From positions 1-64,000 of the forward strand of contig NZ_JBBMFJ010000016.1 in the NCBI RefSeq assembly GCF_040096075.1: a stretch of 64,000 bases of DNA, in the 5' to 3' direction. Under the pieces are notes generated by a model, which saw nothing but the letters and a program-made list of their open reading frames with translations, searched no databases and was not told the origin of the DNA. Both the position numbers and the translations under genes were made by a program. This document shows positions 51,672 through 59,545 of this stretch, one piece after another. Each line of letters opens with the position of its first letter. The first letter of the stretch is position 1. Source of the stretch: Brotaphodocola faecis. Lineage in GTDB: Bacteria; Bacillota; Clostridia; Lachnospirales; Lachnospiraceae.

Positions 51672-51786
51672 ATGTCTTAACTGAACATCGAGCCTGACAG
51701 CTTGGATCAAGCTGCCAGGCCACGTGGGGGACTTAATGATTTCCACGTCGTTATGGGTATCTTAACTGGATACCGAGGCTGACAAC
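51672..51786 (+). other. Repeated small hairpins downstream of the nucleoside locus
   Basis: Two imperfect 30-nt units, 51672-51701 and 51757-51786, share TCTTAACTG and CGAGxCTGACAxC. Their stems differ but stay paired: ATGT/ACAT in the first, GTATC/GATAC in the second. Between them are CAGCTT/AAGCTG and ACGTGG/CCACGT hairpins, the latter with CTTAATGA in its loop. The region is transcribed in the 3' end before the terminator at 51816. Function unknown. Confidence 0.45.
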
Positions 51787-51815
51787 CAGCAGAAAACTCT
51801 TTTTATAAAAACTTT

Positions 51816-51845
51816 GAGGAGTGTGTTTTATCACACTCCTCTTTA
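51816..51845 (+). terminator. Rho-independent terminator of the nucleoside locus
   Basis: GAGGAGTGTG pairs with CACACTCCTC around TTTTAT, followed by TTT. A perfect 10-bp stem. Confidence 0.88.
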
Positions 51846-51998
51846 TGTATGGGGGATGAATCTTCTGTGTATGAAAAGACTTCCGGAACGTAAGTGATGA
51901 ATAATCCACCTTGAACCAATATGCTGAAAAAACATTTAAAACAGGAAATGACGGGCTGCAGCTGATAGAGTGCATGGTATATTGGCGGGAAGAAACGA

Positions 51999-52241
51999 AT
52001 GAAAGAAACGCAGAGGAATGATTTTTTTGGAACGGGCAAAGAAAGCATGTTCCTGACAATTCTGCGGCAGGTTGTTTTATTTGTTCCGCTGGCCTGGATA
52101 TTTGGAAACATATGGGGCCTGTCTGCAATCTGGTATACCTTTCCTGCAACAGAGCTTTTTACAACGGCTGCGGGCTTTCTGATATGCAGAAAAGTATTGA
52201 AAAACTCCTTTCCATTTTGTATAAAAGAGGTAAAAGAATAA
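51999..52241 (+). pseudogene. C-terminal remnant of a MATE efflux protein
   Basis: 80 codons whose translation (GTGKESMFLTILRQVVLFVPLAWIFGNIWGLSAIWYTFPATELF) corresponds to the last two transmembrane helices of a MATE-family transporter. The first about 380 residues are missing, and no matching frame is seen upstream, where 51846-51998 holds no recognisable gene. A decayed gene between the nucleoside locus and tatD. Confidence 0.6.
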
Positions 52242-52276
52242 TTGATGATACAATATGGAAAAGAGGATATACAGTT

Positions 52277-53050
52277 ATGATGATTTTTGATACCCATGCC
52301 CATTACGATGATGAGGCATTTAACGAGGACCGGGACGCGGTCTTAAAGAGTCTTGCGGAACACGGCATTGAAGCCGTGGTAAACGTGGGCGCCAGCATCC
52401 AGACGACGAAAAATACGCTGGAGCTGATGAAAAAGTATCCGTTTGTATACGGTGCAGTCGGCGTGCATCCAAGCGAGACTGCAGAACTGAACGACCATCT
52501 TTTTGACTGGCTGCGCCATGTTTCGGAAGAGAAAAAGGTGGTAGCGATTGGTGAGATCGGCCTGGATTACCACTGGGATGAGCCGGAACCGGAGCTTCAG
52601 AAAACGTGGTTTGTGCGTCAGCTGGGACTGGCCAGGGAGAAGAAGCTTCCGGTCATCATTCACAGCCGTGACGCGGCAAAAGATACCCTGGATATTATGA
52701 AAGCAGAAAAGACGGGAGAGATCGGCGGTGTGATCCACTGTTTCTCTTACAGCCTGGAGATGGCAAAAGAGTACCTGAATATGGGATTTTATCTGGGAAT
52801 CGGCGGGGTGCTGACCTTTAATAACGCGAAAAAGTTAAAAGAGGTGGTTGCTTACATGCCCCTTGACCGGATCGTGTTAGAGACAGACTGTCCGTACCTT
52901 TCTCCGGTGCCAAACCGCGGAAAGCGCAATTCTTCATTGAATCTGCCCTATGTGGTGGAAGAAATCAGCAGAATCAAAGATGTGCCGGCAGAACAGATCA
53001 TTGAGATAACGAACCGGAATGCAAAACAGATGTATCGGCTTTCATTGTAA
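52277..53050 (+). CDS. tatD: TatD-family metal-dependent DNase
   Basis: 257 aa. Metal-binding signatures: FDTHAHYDDEAF, AIGEIGLDYHW, PVIIHSRDAAKDTLDIM, GVIHCFSYS and LETDCPYLSP. TatD proteins are 3'-5' exonucleases in DNA repair and quality control. The ATG at 52277 has AGAGGA upstream; a nearer ATG at 52280 is equally possible. The frame open from 52112 overlaps the MATE remnant and is rejected. rsmA follows after 66 nt, as in Bacillus (yabD-ksgA). Confidence 0.95.
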   Translation: MMIFDTHAHYDDEAFNEDRDAVLKSLAEHGIEAVVNVGASIQTTKNTLELMKKYPFVYGAVGVHPSETAELNDHLFDWLRHVSEEKKVVAIGEIGLDYHWDEPEPELQKTWFVRQLGLAREKKLPVIIHSRDAAKDTLDIMKAEKTGEIGGVIHCFSYSLEMAKEYLNMGFYLGIGGVLTFNNAKKLKEVVAYMPLDRIVLETDCPYLSPVPNRGKRNSSLNLPYVVEEISRIKDVPAEQIIEITNRNAKQMYRLSL

Positions 53051-53116
53051 TCGAAAAAATTGTGTGATAAGATAAGATGCAATACAAGTAAACAGCCGAA
53101 ACAGGAGAATTATAGA

Positions 53117-53989
53117 ATGAGAGAAAAACTTGGCAACCCGAAGAATACCATCGAGGTGATCCAGAAATACCAGTTTGCTTTCCAGAAGAAGTTCGGACAG
53201 AACTTTCTGATCGATCCCCACGTACTGGATAAGATCATTGGGGCAGCAGGCGTGACAAAAGAGGATATGGTGCTGGAAATCGGCCCGGGTATCGGAACCA
53301 TGACCCAGTATCTGGCTGAGGCAGCCAGAGAGGTGGTTGCGGTAGAGATTGACAACAACCTGATCCCGATTCTGAAGGAGACTCTGGCAGAATATGACAA
53401 TGTTACTGTGATCAACGAGGATATTTTAAAGGTTGACATAAAAAAACTGACAGAGGAACACAATGGCGGACGCCCCATCAAGGTCGTAGCAAACCTGCCG
53501 TATTACATTACCACACCGATCATCATGGGACTGTTTGAAAGCAATGTGCCGATCGACAACATTACGGTTATGGTGCAGAAAGAGGTGGCAGACCGCATGC
53601 AGGTGGGACCGGGCTCCAAAGATTACGGCGCGCTGTCCCTGGCAGTCCAGTATTATGCTGAGCCGTATATTGTGGCAAACGTTCCGCCGAACTGCTTCAT
53701 TCCGCGTCCGAATGTAGGCTCCGCGGTCATTCGTCTGACCCGTCACAAAGAGATGCCGGTTCAGGTGGCAGATCCGAAGCTGATGTTCCGCCTCATCCGC
53801 GCTTCCTTCAACCAGCGCAGAAAGACTCTGCAGAATGGCCTGAACAATGCGCCGGATGTTTCCTTTACCAAGGAGCAGATCATGGCAGCCATTGAAAGCC
53901 TGGGCGTACCAGCCACCATCCGCGGCGAGGCACTGGACTTACAGCAGTTTGCGCAGCTGGCAAATTATTTTACGGAAAACTGTAAATAG
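53117..53989 (+). CDS. rsmA: 16S rRNA dimethyladenosine transferase (KsgA)
   Basis: 290 aa. It dimethylates A1518 and A1519 of 16S rRNA. The N-terminal FAFQKKFGQNFLIDPHVLDKI, SAM motif VLEIGPGIGTMTQYLAEAAREVVAVEID and catalytic NLPYYITTPIIM are all present. ACAGGAG lies about 10 nt before the ATG at 53117; the upstream in-frame ATG at 53060 has no site. Confidence 0.96.
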   Translation: MREKLGNPKNTIEVIQKYQFAFQKKFGQNFLIDPHVLDKIIGAAGVTKEDMVLEIGPGIGTMTQYLAEAAREVVAVEIDNNLIPILKETLAEYDNVTVINEDILKVDIKKLTEEHNGGRPIKVVANLPYYITTPIIMGLFESNVPIDNITVMVQKEVADRMQVGPGSKDYGALSLAVQYYAEPYIVANVPPNCFIPRPNVGSAVIRLTRHKEMPVQVADPKLMFRLIRASFNQRRKTLQNGLNNAPDVSFTKEQIMAAIESLGVPATIRGEALDLQQFAQLANYFTENCK

Positions 53990-54008
53990 TACAGAGTTTT
54001 TTGAATGG

Positions 54009-54048
54009 AACTGGGCAGAATTCATCAGGATTCTGCCCAGTTATTTTT
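54009..54048. terminator. Rho-independent terminator after rsmA
   Basis: AACTGGGCAGAA pairs perfectly with TTCTGCCCAGTT, followed by ATTTTTAT. The convergent LysR gene ends at 54047, so the hairpin may serve both. Confidence 0.93.
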
Positions 54049-54943
54049 ATAATGTCTTTAATTCTTTTATTATAAAATCATATAAAACCTTGACGCATGC
54101 GGCCATTGGCCGATTTTTTGCTCTAGCCAGATAAATTTTTCTGTAGGCTTTTTCATCATCAATTTTTATTTTTTTCAGATTATAAATATTTAAAACATCC
54201 AAATCAGGTACGATGGCACTGCATTCAGCAACTCCTGCAGAAATAAAACCAGCTATGGTCATTTCTTCCTGTAAGCGAAGATATACATTGGGGGTTAGAT
54301 TGTATTTAAGAAATAAGTTCGTGATGATGGTTTGTATTTCACCAATTTGGTTTGTGTATTGTATGATGGGGTAGCTTGCAATTTGATGAATAGATACACA
54401 ATCAAACCTCGCAAGCGGATGATGCTGTGGAACGATACAAACAAGGTTTTGCTTAAAAAGAGGAGTAAACTCAATTTCTGGATTATCCTCAATATACGTA
54501 CACAAGGCAAGGTCTAATTTTCCATTTATGATATTTTGAATACTGTCAGCCGAGGTGCTTTGATACAAATTAACGGCGATTTGTTCGTGCTCCCGTATGG
54601 TATGAAATGATTTAATAAGATTTGGTACTAATTGATATCCCAAAATAAACAGAAATCCAAAATCTACAAAACCATGTTCTTTGTTGTTAAATTCGCTGAG
54701 TGTCCGATTCCCTATCTCAAGAGAAGAAAATCCGTCAGAAGTATATCGGTAAAGAAGTTTTCCATATTTGCTGAGTTTTACATTTCTTCCATCTTTCTCA
54801 AACAGTTTAACCCCATATTCCTTTTCGAGACTGGAAATAGCATGACTGAGGCTTGGCTGAGTAATATAAAGATATTCAGCCGCTTTGGTGTAGTGCTGAA
54901 ATCTGGCTAAAACATTAAAATAATATAGATTATTCATGTTCAT
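54047..54943 (-). CDS. LysR-family regulator of the RidA/NicX-like/TRAP locus
   Basis: 298 aa. N-terminal helix-turn-helix: YYFNVLARFQHYTKAAEYLYITQPSLSHAISSLEKEYGVKLFEKDGRNVKLSKYG. The rest is a LysR substrate-binding domain (ALCTYIEDNPEIEFTPLFKQNLVCIVPQHHPLARF). Divergent from the gene at 55090 with a shared 146-bp intergenic region that holds a T-N11-A palindrome. Codon use is markedly more AT-rich than rsmA next door. Confidence 0.93.
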   Translation of the reverse strand: MNMNNLYYFNVLARFQHYTKAAEYLYITQPSLSHAISSLEKEYGVKLFEKDGRNVKLSKYGKLLYRYTSDGFSSLEIGNRTLSEFNNKEHGFVDFGFLFILGYQLVPNLIKSFHTIREHEQIAVNLYQSTSADSIQNIINGKLDLALCTYIEDNPEIEFTPLFKQNLVCIVPQHHPLARFDCVSIHQIASYPIIQYTNQIGEIQTIITNLFLKYNLTPNVYLRLQEEMTIAGFISAGVAECSAIVPDLDVLNIYNLKKIKIDDEKAYRKIYLARAKNRPMAACVKVLYDFIIKELKTL

Positions 54944-54995
54944 AGTGCAGTCTCCTTTTAGTAAAAATCACATCCATTATATCATATAACAATCT

Positions 54996-55010
54996 ATAGA
55001 TGCCGTCTAT
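54996..55010. promoter_or_regulatory. LysR-type operator (T-N11-A)
   Basis: ATAGATGCCGTCTAT is an inverted repeat ATAGA/TCTAT with a 5-nt centre, containing T-N11-A between 54997 and 55009. A further TCTATA overlaps on the left. It sits midway between the divergent LysR and RidA-like genes. Confidence 0.65.
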
Positions 55011-55089
55011 AAATACAGAGAAAAAATCACATTAGTATTTATGGATTTGCGATGGTATGATTGAGACAGTTAAAACAAAGGAGGGCGAA

Positions 55090-55560
55090 ATGAACTACGA
55101 AAACAAGTTACTTTTAGAAGGCTATTCGCTTGAAAACAGCGGAAGAGCAAACAAGAGACCATTTGAGTCGGCAGTGAGGAGTGGAAACCTGATTTTTGTA
55201 TCGGGACATGCAGGTCGGTTAAATGGGGAACTCATTAACAAGGGAATTGTTGGAGCCAATGTGTCTGTTGAACAGGCGCAGGAAACGGCGAAGGCGGCAT
55301 TTGTCAATTGCCTCAGGGCAGTGAAAGAGCAGGTCGGTGACCTGGACAAAATTACGAAGATTGTAAATATCAAAGGTTATGTCGCAAGTACACCAGAATT
55401 TACAGATCATCCCAAGGTTATGGATGCGGTTACAGAACTTGCTAATAAAATTTTTGGAGAAGCAGGAAAGCACAGTCGTGTAGCCCTTGGAATGTCCTCC
55501 CTTCCCGGAGGAACATCCGTTGAAGTTGAGATTGTAGTTGAAGTTTGCAACGAAAAATAA
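55090..55560 (+). CDS. RidA (YjgF)-family protein
   Basis: 156 aa of the YjgF/RidA superfamily, in the longer subgroup often called LPSP or chorismate-mutase-like. RPFESAVRSGNLIFVSGHAGRLNGELINKGIVGANVSVEQAQETAKAAFVNCLRAVKEQVGDLDKITKIVNIKGYV and the closing LGMSSLPGGTSVEVEIVVEV are conserved. The archetypal RidA arginine position is not obvious, so imine deaminase activity is not assured. AAGGAGGG precedes ATG 55090; the frame open to 55057 has no site. With the NicX-like gene it may clear reactive enamine or amide intermediates. Confidence 0.85.
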   Translation: MNYENKLLLEGYSLENSGRANKRPFESAVRSGNLIFVSGHAGRLNGELINKGIVGANVSVEQAQETAKAAFVNCLRAVKEQVGDLDKITKIVNIKGYVASTPEFTDHPKVMDAVTELANKIFGEAGKHSRVALGMSSLPGGTSVEVEIVVEVCNEK

Positions 55561-55583
55561 TATTGTAAAAGGAGAATATAAGT

Positions 55584-56555
55584 ATGGAAATGTCAAAGGA
55601 AATGCCTCTGGGTGTAAAACAGTTATTGACAACAGTTACTCATTTGAAAGAGGGAGAAAAAGTTCTTGTTATTACAGATGACGGCAAGAGAGAAATTGGT
55701 GAATTAGTTTATAAGTGGGCTAAACAGTATTTTGAAACAACAATGGTTGTTATGCCGCCGACAAAGGCTCATGGTGCAGAACCGACAGAACATATTGCTG
55801 CAGCAATGATGAATACGGACGTTGCTTTCGGATGCACCTCGATGTCACTCATGCACAGTCAGGCTCGTATCAATGCCTGCAAAGCAGGACGGCTCAGATG
55901 GGTAGGTGTGCAGGATTATACATTAGATATGTTTGAACATGGTGGACTTACTGCAGATTTTGACGAAGTAGCAAAGGTAATTAATCGTGTTGCTGAGAAA
56001 TTCCATGGAAAAACCTTCCATCTTACATCGGAGGGTGGAACTGATCTTGTATGCAGCGTAGAAGGCAGACCGGTTACTATTGATTATGGAACTTCCATTA
56101 AGCCGGGAAGCGCTTCATTCCCTCCAAATGCAGAAGTTGCGCTTGGACCGGTAGAGGGGACGGCAAATGGCCTTGTTGTTATTGATGGAAGTATTCCGCA
56201 TCCGCTGCTGAACTTAATCAAAGAGCCTATTTATCTGGATGTAAAGGATGGATTTATTGTAAACATCAGAGGTGGTCAGGAAGCAGACATTTTAAGAAAG
56301 ATACTGGCTGATTATAATGATCCGACGGTTTATAATGTAGGTGAACTGGGATTAGGTTTAAATGATAAAAATGAATTATGTGGTCATATGGCACCGGATG
56401 AAGGATCTTATGGAAACTTACACATTGGCATTGGCAAAAATCTGATGTTTGGTGGTCATACAGATTCTCCGCTGCACATGGATCTGGTTATGAAAAAAAT
56501 TACAGCTGATATTGATGGTCTTGTAATTATGAAGGATGGCGTACTTTTAGTCTAG
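55584..56555 (+). CDS. NicX/M29 aminopeptidase-like metalloenzyme
   Basis: 323 aa of the group that unites 2,5-dihydroxypyridine dioxygenase (NicX) and M29 aminopeptidases. N-terminal EKVLVITDDGKREIGELVYKWAKQYFETTMVVMPPTKAHGAEP is the typical alpha/beta domain. Probable metal ligands lie in NVGELGLGLNDKN (Glu), GSYGNLHIGIGKN (His) and FGGHTDSPLHMDLVM (His, His, Asp). NicX needs oxygen, which is unlikely for this host, so a hydrolase on a peptide- or amide-like substrate is more plausible; this is inference. AAAGGAG upstream. A strong hairpin separates it from the TRAP genes. Confidence 0.78.
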   Translation: MEMSKEMPLGVKQLLTTVTHLKEGEKVLVITDDGKREIGELVYKWAKQYFETTMVVMPPTKAHGAEPTEHIAAAMMNTDVAFGCTSMSLMHSQARINACKAGRLRWVGVQDYTLDMFEHGGLTADFDEVAKVINRVAEKFHGKTFHLTSEGGTDLVCSVEGRPVTIDYGTSIKPGSASFPPNAEVALGPVEGTANGLVVIDGSIPHPLLNLIKEPIYLDVKDGFIVNIRGGQEADILRKILADYNDPTVYNVGELGLGLNDKNELCGHMAPDEGSYGNLHIGIGKNLMFGGHTDSPLHMDLVMKKITADIDGLVIMKDGVLLV

Positions 56556-56571
56556 GAGCTAAATAGAAACT

Positions 56572-56609
56572 TGCCTCTGATGATAGACATTTTACTATCA
56601 TCAGAGGCA
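56572..56609 (+). other. Strong hairpin between the metalloenzyme and TRAP genes
   Basis: TGCCTCTGATGATAG pairs perfectly with CTATCATCAGAGGCA (15 bp, 8-nt loop). It is followed by TTAAAAAAA rather than a T-run, so it would be a weak terminator on this strand; processing or attenuation between the enzyme and transporter genes is possible. Confidence 0.65.
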
Positions 56610-56634
56610 TTAAAAAAATACAGGGAGAAGAGTG

Positions 56635-57663
56635 ATGATACGCGTGAGAAAACATGTAGTTTTATTGATGGGTATTTTCCTGTTGGCTATTGGAGGAACG
56701 GGTTGCAGTAATAGCACCAGCGGCGGTTCTGGTTCGGGAAAACAGATTGTCAGTGTGGCAACAGTCCAGCCGGATAGTCATCCGATCAGTATTGGCTTAA
56801 GGGCAATGAAAGATTACATTGAACAAAATTTAGGCGACAAATACGAAGTGAAAATATATTACAATTCCATTATGGGGGATAATACGCAGGCCCTTGAATT
56901 GTTACAAATGGGAACATTAAATTTAGTTGCGACGAGTGGCAGCAATTTGGAATCGTTTGACAATATGTACAAGATTTTTGGTATGCCATATCTTTTTAAT
57001 GATGAAGCTAGTTTTCGCAAATGCATGAACACAGAAAGCTTCGCGAATGAGATTTATAAATGTACGAGGAATAAAGGGATTGAGGGTGTAACCTGGTTTG
57101 CAAATGGAGTAAACAATATTTATTCTGTAACGCCAATCTATACACCGGATGATTTGAAAGGGAAAAAATTCCGGGTGCAGCCCAGTGAGGCAAATGTTAT
57201 GACTGTTACGGCACTGGGGGCAGCAGCAACTACGCTTGCGTATAGTGAAGTATATACAGCATTACAGAATCATGTCATTGACTGTGCATCGAATCCGGAA
57301 ATGGCACTGGTTAGTATGAAACACGGTGAAGTGGCTCCATACTATTCATATACAGAGCATCAGATTTTTACAGATATGTTGATGGCCAATTCGGATTTTT
57401 TAAATTCACTTTCGGAGGAAGAGCAGGCTGTATTTCATGAGGCATTTCAAATTGCTAATACAATAGAATGTGAAGAATGGGACAAGCAAATTGAGGAGTA
57501 TAAAAAAATTGCACAGGAAAATATGGGGGTTACGTTTATTAAAGTAGACAAAACCTTATTCAGTGAATTGGAGAAACCAGTGAAAGAAGAACTTTTGGAA
57601 AAATATCCAGAGATTCAGCCACTTTATGATACTGTACAAAAAATACAGGGGGATAGATTATGA
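56635..57663 (+). CDS. dctP: TRAP transporter substrate-binding lipoprotein (DctP family)
   Basis: 342 aa. Signal peptide with lipobox IGGTGC, Cys at about 25. The DctP fold is seen in QPDSHPISIGLRAMKDYIEQNLGDKYEVKIYYNSIMGDNTQALELLQMG, WFANGVNNIYSV, LKGKKFRVQPSEANVMTVTALGAAATTLAYSEVYTALQNHVIDCASNPEMAL; the Arg in FRVQPS is the usual carboxylate anchor. Start ATG 56635 is preferred to GTG 56632. Stop overlaps dctQ by 4 nt. Confidence 0.92.
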   Translation: MIRVRKHVVLLMGIFLLAIGGTGCSNSTSGGSGSGKQIVSVATVQPDSHPISIGLRAMKDYIEQNLGDKYEVKIYYNSIMGDNTQALELLQMGTLNLVATSGSNLESFDNMYKIFGMPYLFNDEASFRKCMNTESFANEIYKCTRNKGIEGVTWFANGVNNIYSVTPIYTPDDLKGKKFRVQPSEANVMTVTALGAAATTLAYSEVYTALQNHVIDCASNPEMALVSMKHGEVAPYYSYTEHQIFTDMLMANSDFLNSLSEEEQAVFHEAFQIANTIECEEWDKQIEEYKKIAQENMGVTFIKVDKTLFSELEKPVKEELLEKYPEIQPLYDTVQKIQGDRL

Positions 57664-58154
57664 AGATGATAAAAAAGCTTCAAAGTTGTCTGAATAGAAT
57701 ACTTAGAGTTATTTGTGGCTGCTTGCTTGGATTTATGGCAGTATTAACATGCTATCAGGTATTTATGAGATATGTTATGAAAAATCCGAGTACAATGTCC
57801 GAAGATATTCTTAGTTATTCTTTTGTGTGGTTATCACTTCTTGCAGCGGCACTTGTCTTTGGAGAACGTGATCATATGAATTTGACATTTTTTGTAAATA
57901 AATTACCAGGAACGGCAAATTGTGTTTTGCAGATTTTTACGGAACTGTTGAATCTGTTTATTGCAATTATTGTATTTCTCTTTGGCGGTATAAAGTTTAT
58001 GGAGGTTGGGGCACTGCAGGTTTCACCAACGCTTGGAATTACAATGAATGTTATATATAGTATCATGCCAATTAGTGGAATTTTAGTTGCAATATATAGT
58101 GTGATTAACATTATGGAATTATTGACCGGGTGGAGATTGGAGGACAAAGCATGA
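57660..58154 (+). CDS. dctQ: TRAP transporter small membrane subunit (DctQ family)
   Basis: 164 aa, four hydrophobic segments. CYQVFMRYVMKNPSTMSEDILSYSFVWLSLLAAALVFGERDHMNLTFFVNKLP is the DctQ signature region. Starts inside the dctP stop codon and ends inside dctM. Confidence 0.9.
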   Translation: MKMIKKLQSCLNRILRVICGCLLGFMAVLTCYQVFMRYVMKNPSTMSEDILSYSFVWLSLLAAALVFGERDHMNLTFFVNKLPGTANCVLQIFTELLNLFIAIIVFLFGGIKFMEVGALQVSPTLGITMNVIYSIMPISGILVAIYSVINIMELLTGWRLEDKA

Positions 58155-59455
58155 GTTCAGCAGCTACTGCGACAATACTTATTTTTTTAATTCTTGTAGT
58201 TATGCTTTTTATCGGTGCTCCGATAGGCATGTCTTTGATTATTTCATCTCTGATTATTATTGTTCAGTCGTTAGGTGTAGCAGGAGCAGCACCGGCATCA
58301 GCGCTGAAGATGTTTCAGGGTATTAACATTTTTACATTATTGGCAATTCCGTTATTTATATTAGCCGGAAATTTTATGAATAAAGGTGGTATTGCAAGCA
58401 GACTGATTAATTTTGCAACTGCCCTTACGGGACGTATTCCGGGTTCTCTGGCTCATACCAATATTGTTGCAAATATGCTTTTTGGCGCAATTTCAGGTTC
58501 TGGAACAGCGGCGGCATCAGCGATGGGATCCATTGTTGCTCCAATTGAAAAAGAAAAAGGATATGATGAGGATTTTTCCTGCGCGGTAAATGCGGCAACG
58601 GCGCCTACTGGTATGCTGATTCCTCCAAGTACAGCAATGATTACATACTCTCTTGCGAGTGGGGGTACCTCTGTAGCAGCGTTGTTTCTTGGCGGATATG
58701 TTCCTGGTATTCTCTGGGGTGTGAGCTGTATGATAGTTGCATTTTTTTATGCAAAAAAATTTCATTATGTAAGCGATGAAAGAATTACATGTAAACAGTT
58801 TTTTAAATACACAATTGACGCGATTCCGAGTTTGATTCTGGTTGTTATTATTATAGGTGGTATTTGCTCAGGTGTATTTACGGCAACAGAAGCATCTGGA
58901 ATTGCGGTGCTTTATAGCTTTTTGCTTTCATGCTATTATAAGAATCTTACAATTAAAGATACGTTCGAAATACTTGTTAACAGTGCAAAAATGACGGGTA
59001 TCATCATGTTCCTTGTTGGAGCGTCCAATATTATGGCGTGGGTGATGTCTTTTACTGGAATTCCAGATGCGATTGCGAGAGGTGTCCTGTCTATTTCTGA
59101 TAGCAGAATTGTCATTTTTCTGGTGATTAATGTATTGCTTTTATTTGTTGGAACTTTTATGGATTTAACACCTGCAATCTTAATTTTTACACCAATATTG
59201 CTTCCGGTATGTGAACAGTTGGGAATGACAGCACTTCAGTTTGGAATTATGCTTGTATTTAATTTATGTATTGGCTGCATTACGCCTCCGGTGGGAAGTA
59301 TTCTTTTTGTGAGTCTTAAGGTTGCTAATCGGAAATTAGAAGATGTCATGCCAATTCTATTAAAATTTTATGTGGCAATATTTATTATATTAATGCTTGT
59401 TACGTTTGTTCCGGCGGTATCAACAGTGATCCCAACGATGTTTGGTTATATGTAA
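58151..59455 (+). CDS. dctM: TRAP transporter large permease (DctM family)
   Basis: 434 aa, about 11-12 transmembrane helices. GAPIGMSLIISSLIIIV, FTLLAIPLFILAGNFMNKGGIASRLINFATALTGRIPGSLAHTNIVANMLFGAISGSGTAAASAMGSI and NLCIGCITPPVGSILFVS are DctM hallmarks. The ATG at 58151 overlaps the dctQ stop; an upstream ATG at 58130 lies within dctQ. Together the three genes import an acidic substrate with sodium or protons. Confidence 0.93.
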   Translation: MSSAATATILIFLILVVMLFIGAPIGMSLIISSLIIIVQSLGVAGAAPASALKMFQGINIFTLLAIPLFILAGNFMNKGGIASRLINFATALTGRIPGSLAHTNIVANMLFGAISGSGTAAASAMGSIVAPIEKEKGYDEDFSCAVNAATAPTGMLIPPSTAMITYSLASGGTSVAALFLGGYVPGILWGVSCMIVAFFYAKKFHYVSDERITCKQFFKYTIDAIPSLILVVIIIGGICSGVFTATEASGIAVLYSFLLSCYYKNLTIKDTFEILVNSAKMTGIIMFLVGASNIMAWVMSFTGIPDAIARGVLSISDSRIVIFLVINVLLLFVGTFMDLTPAILIFTPILLPVCEQLGMTALQFGIMLVFNLCIGCITPPVGSILFVSLKVANRKLEDVMPILLKFYVAIFIILMLVTFVPAVSTVIPTMFGYM

Positions 59456-59545
59456 AGAAAAAACATAGCTCTTATCACTTCTGCATATATAGTAATGTAC
59501 ACTTGGAATATCCGGGGTACTACAATCGCGGAGGGGATGAGAGCT

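Noticed and set aside
51672..51786. CRISPR-like repeats
   Set aside because: Only two imperfect units of about 30 nt with changing stem sequence and no regular spacers or cas genes; the window has no CRISPR array.
56572..56609. Terminator ending the NicX-like gene
   Set aside because: The stem is excellent but is followed by A rather than T residues, so full termination before dctP is not supported.
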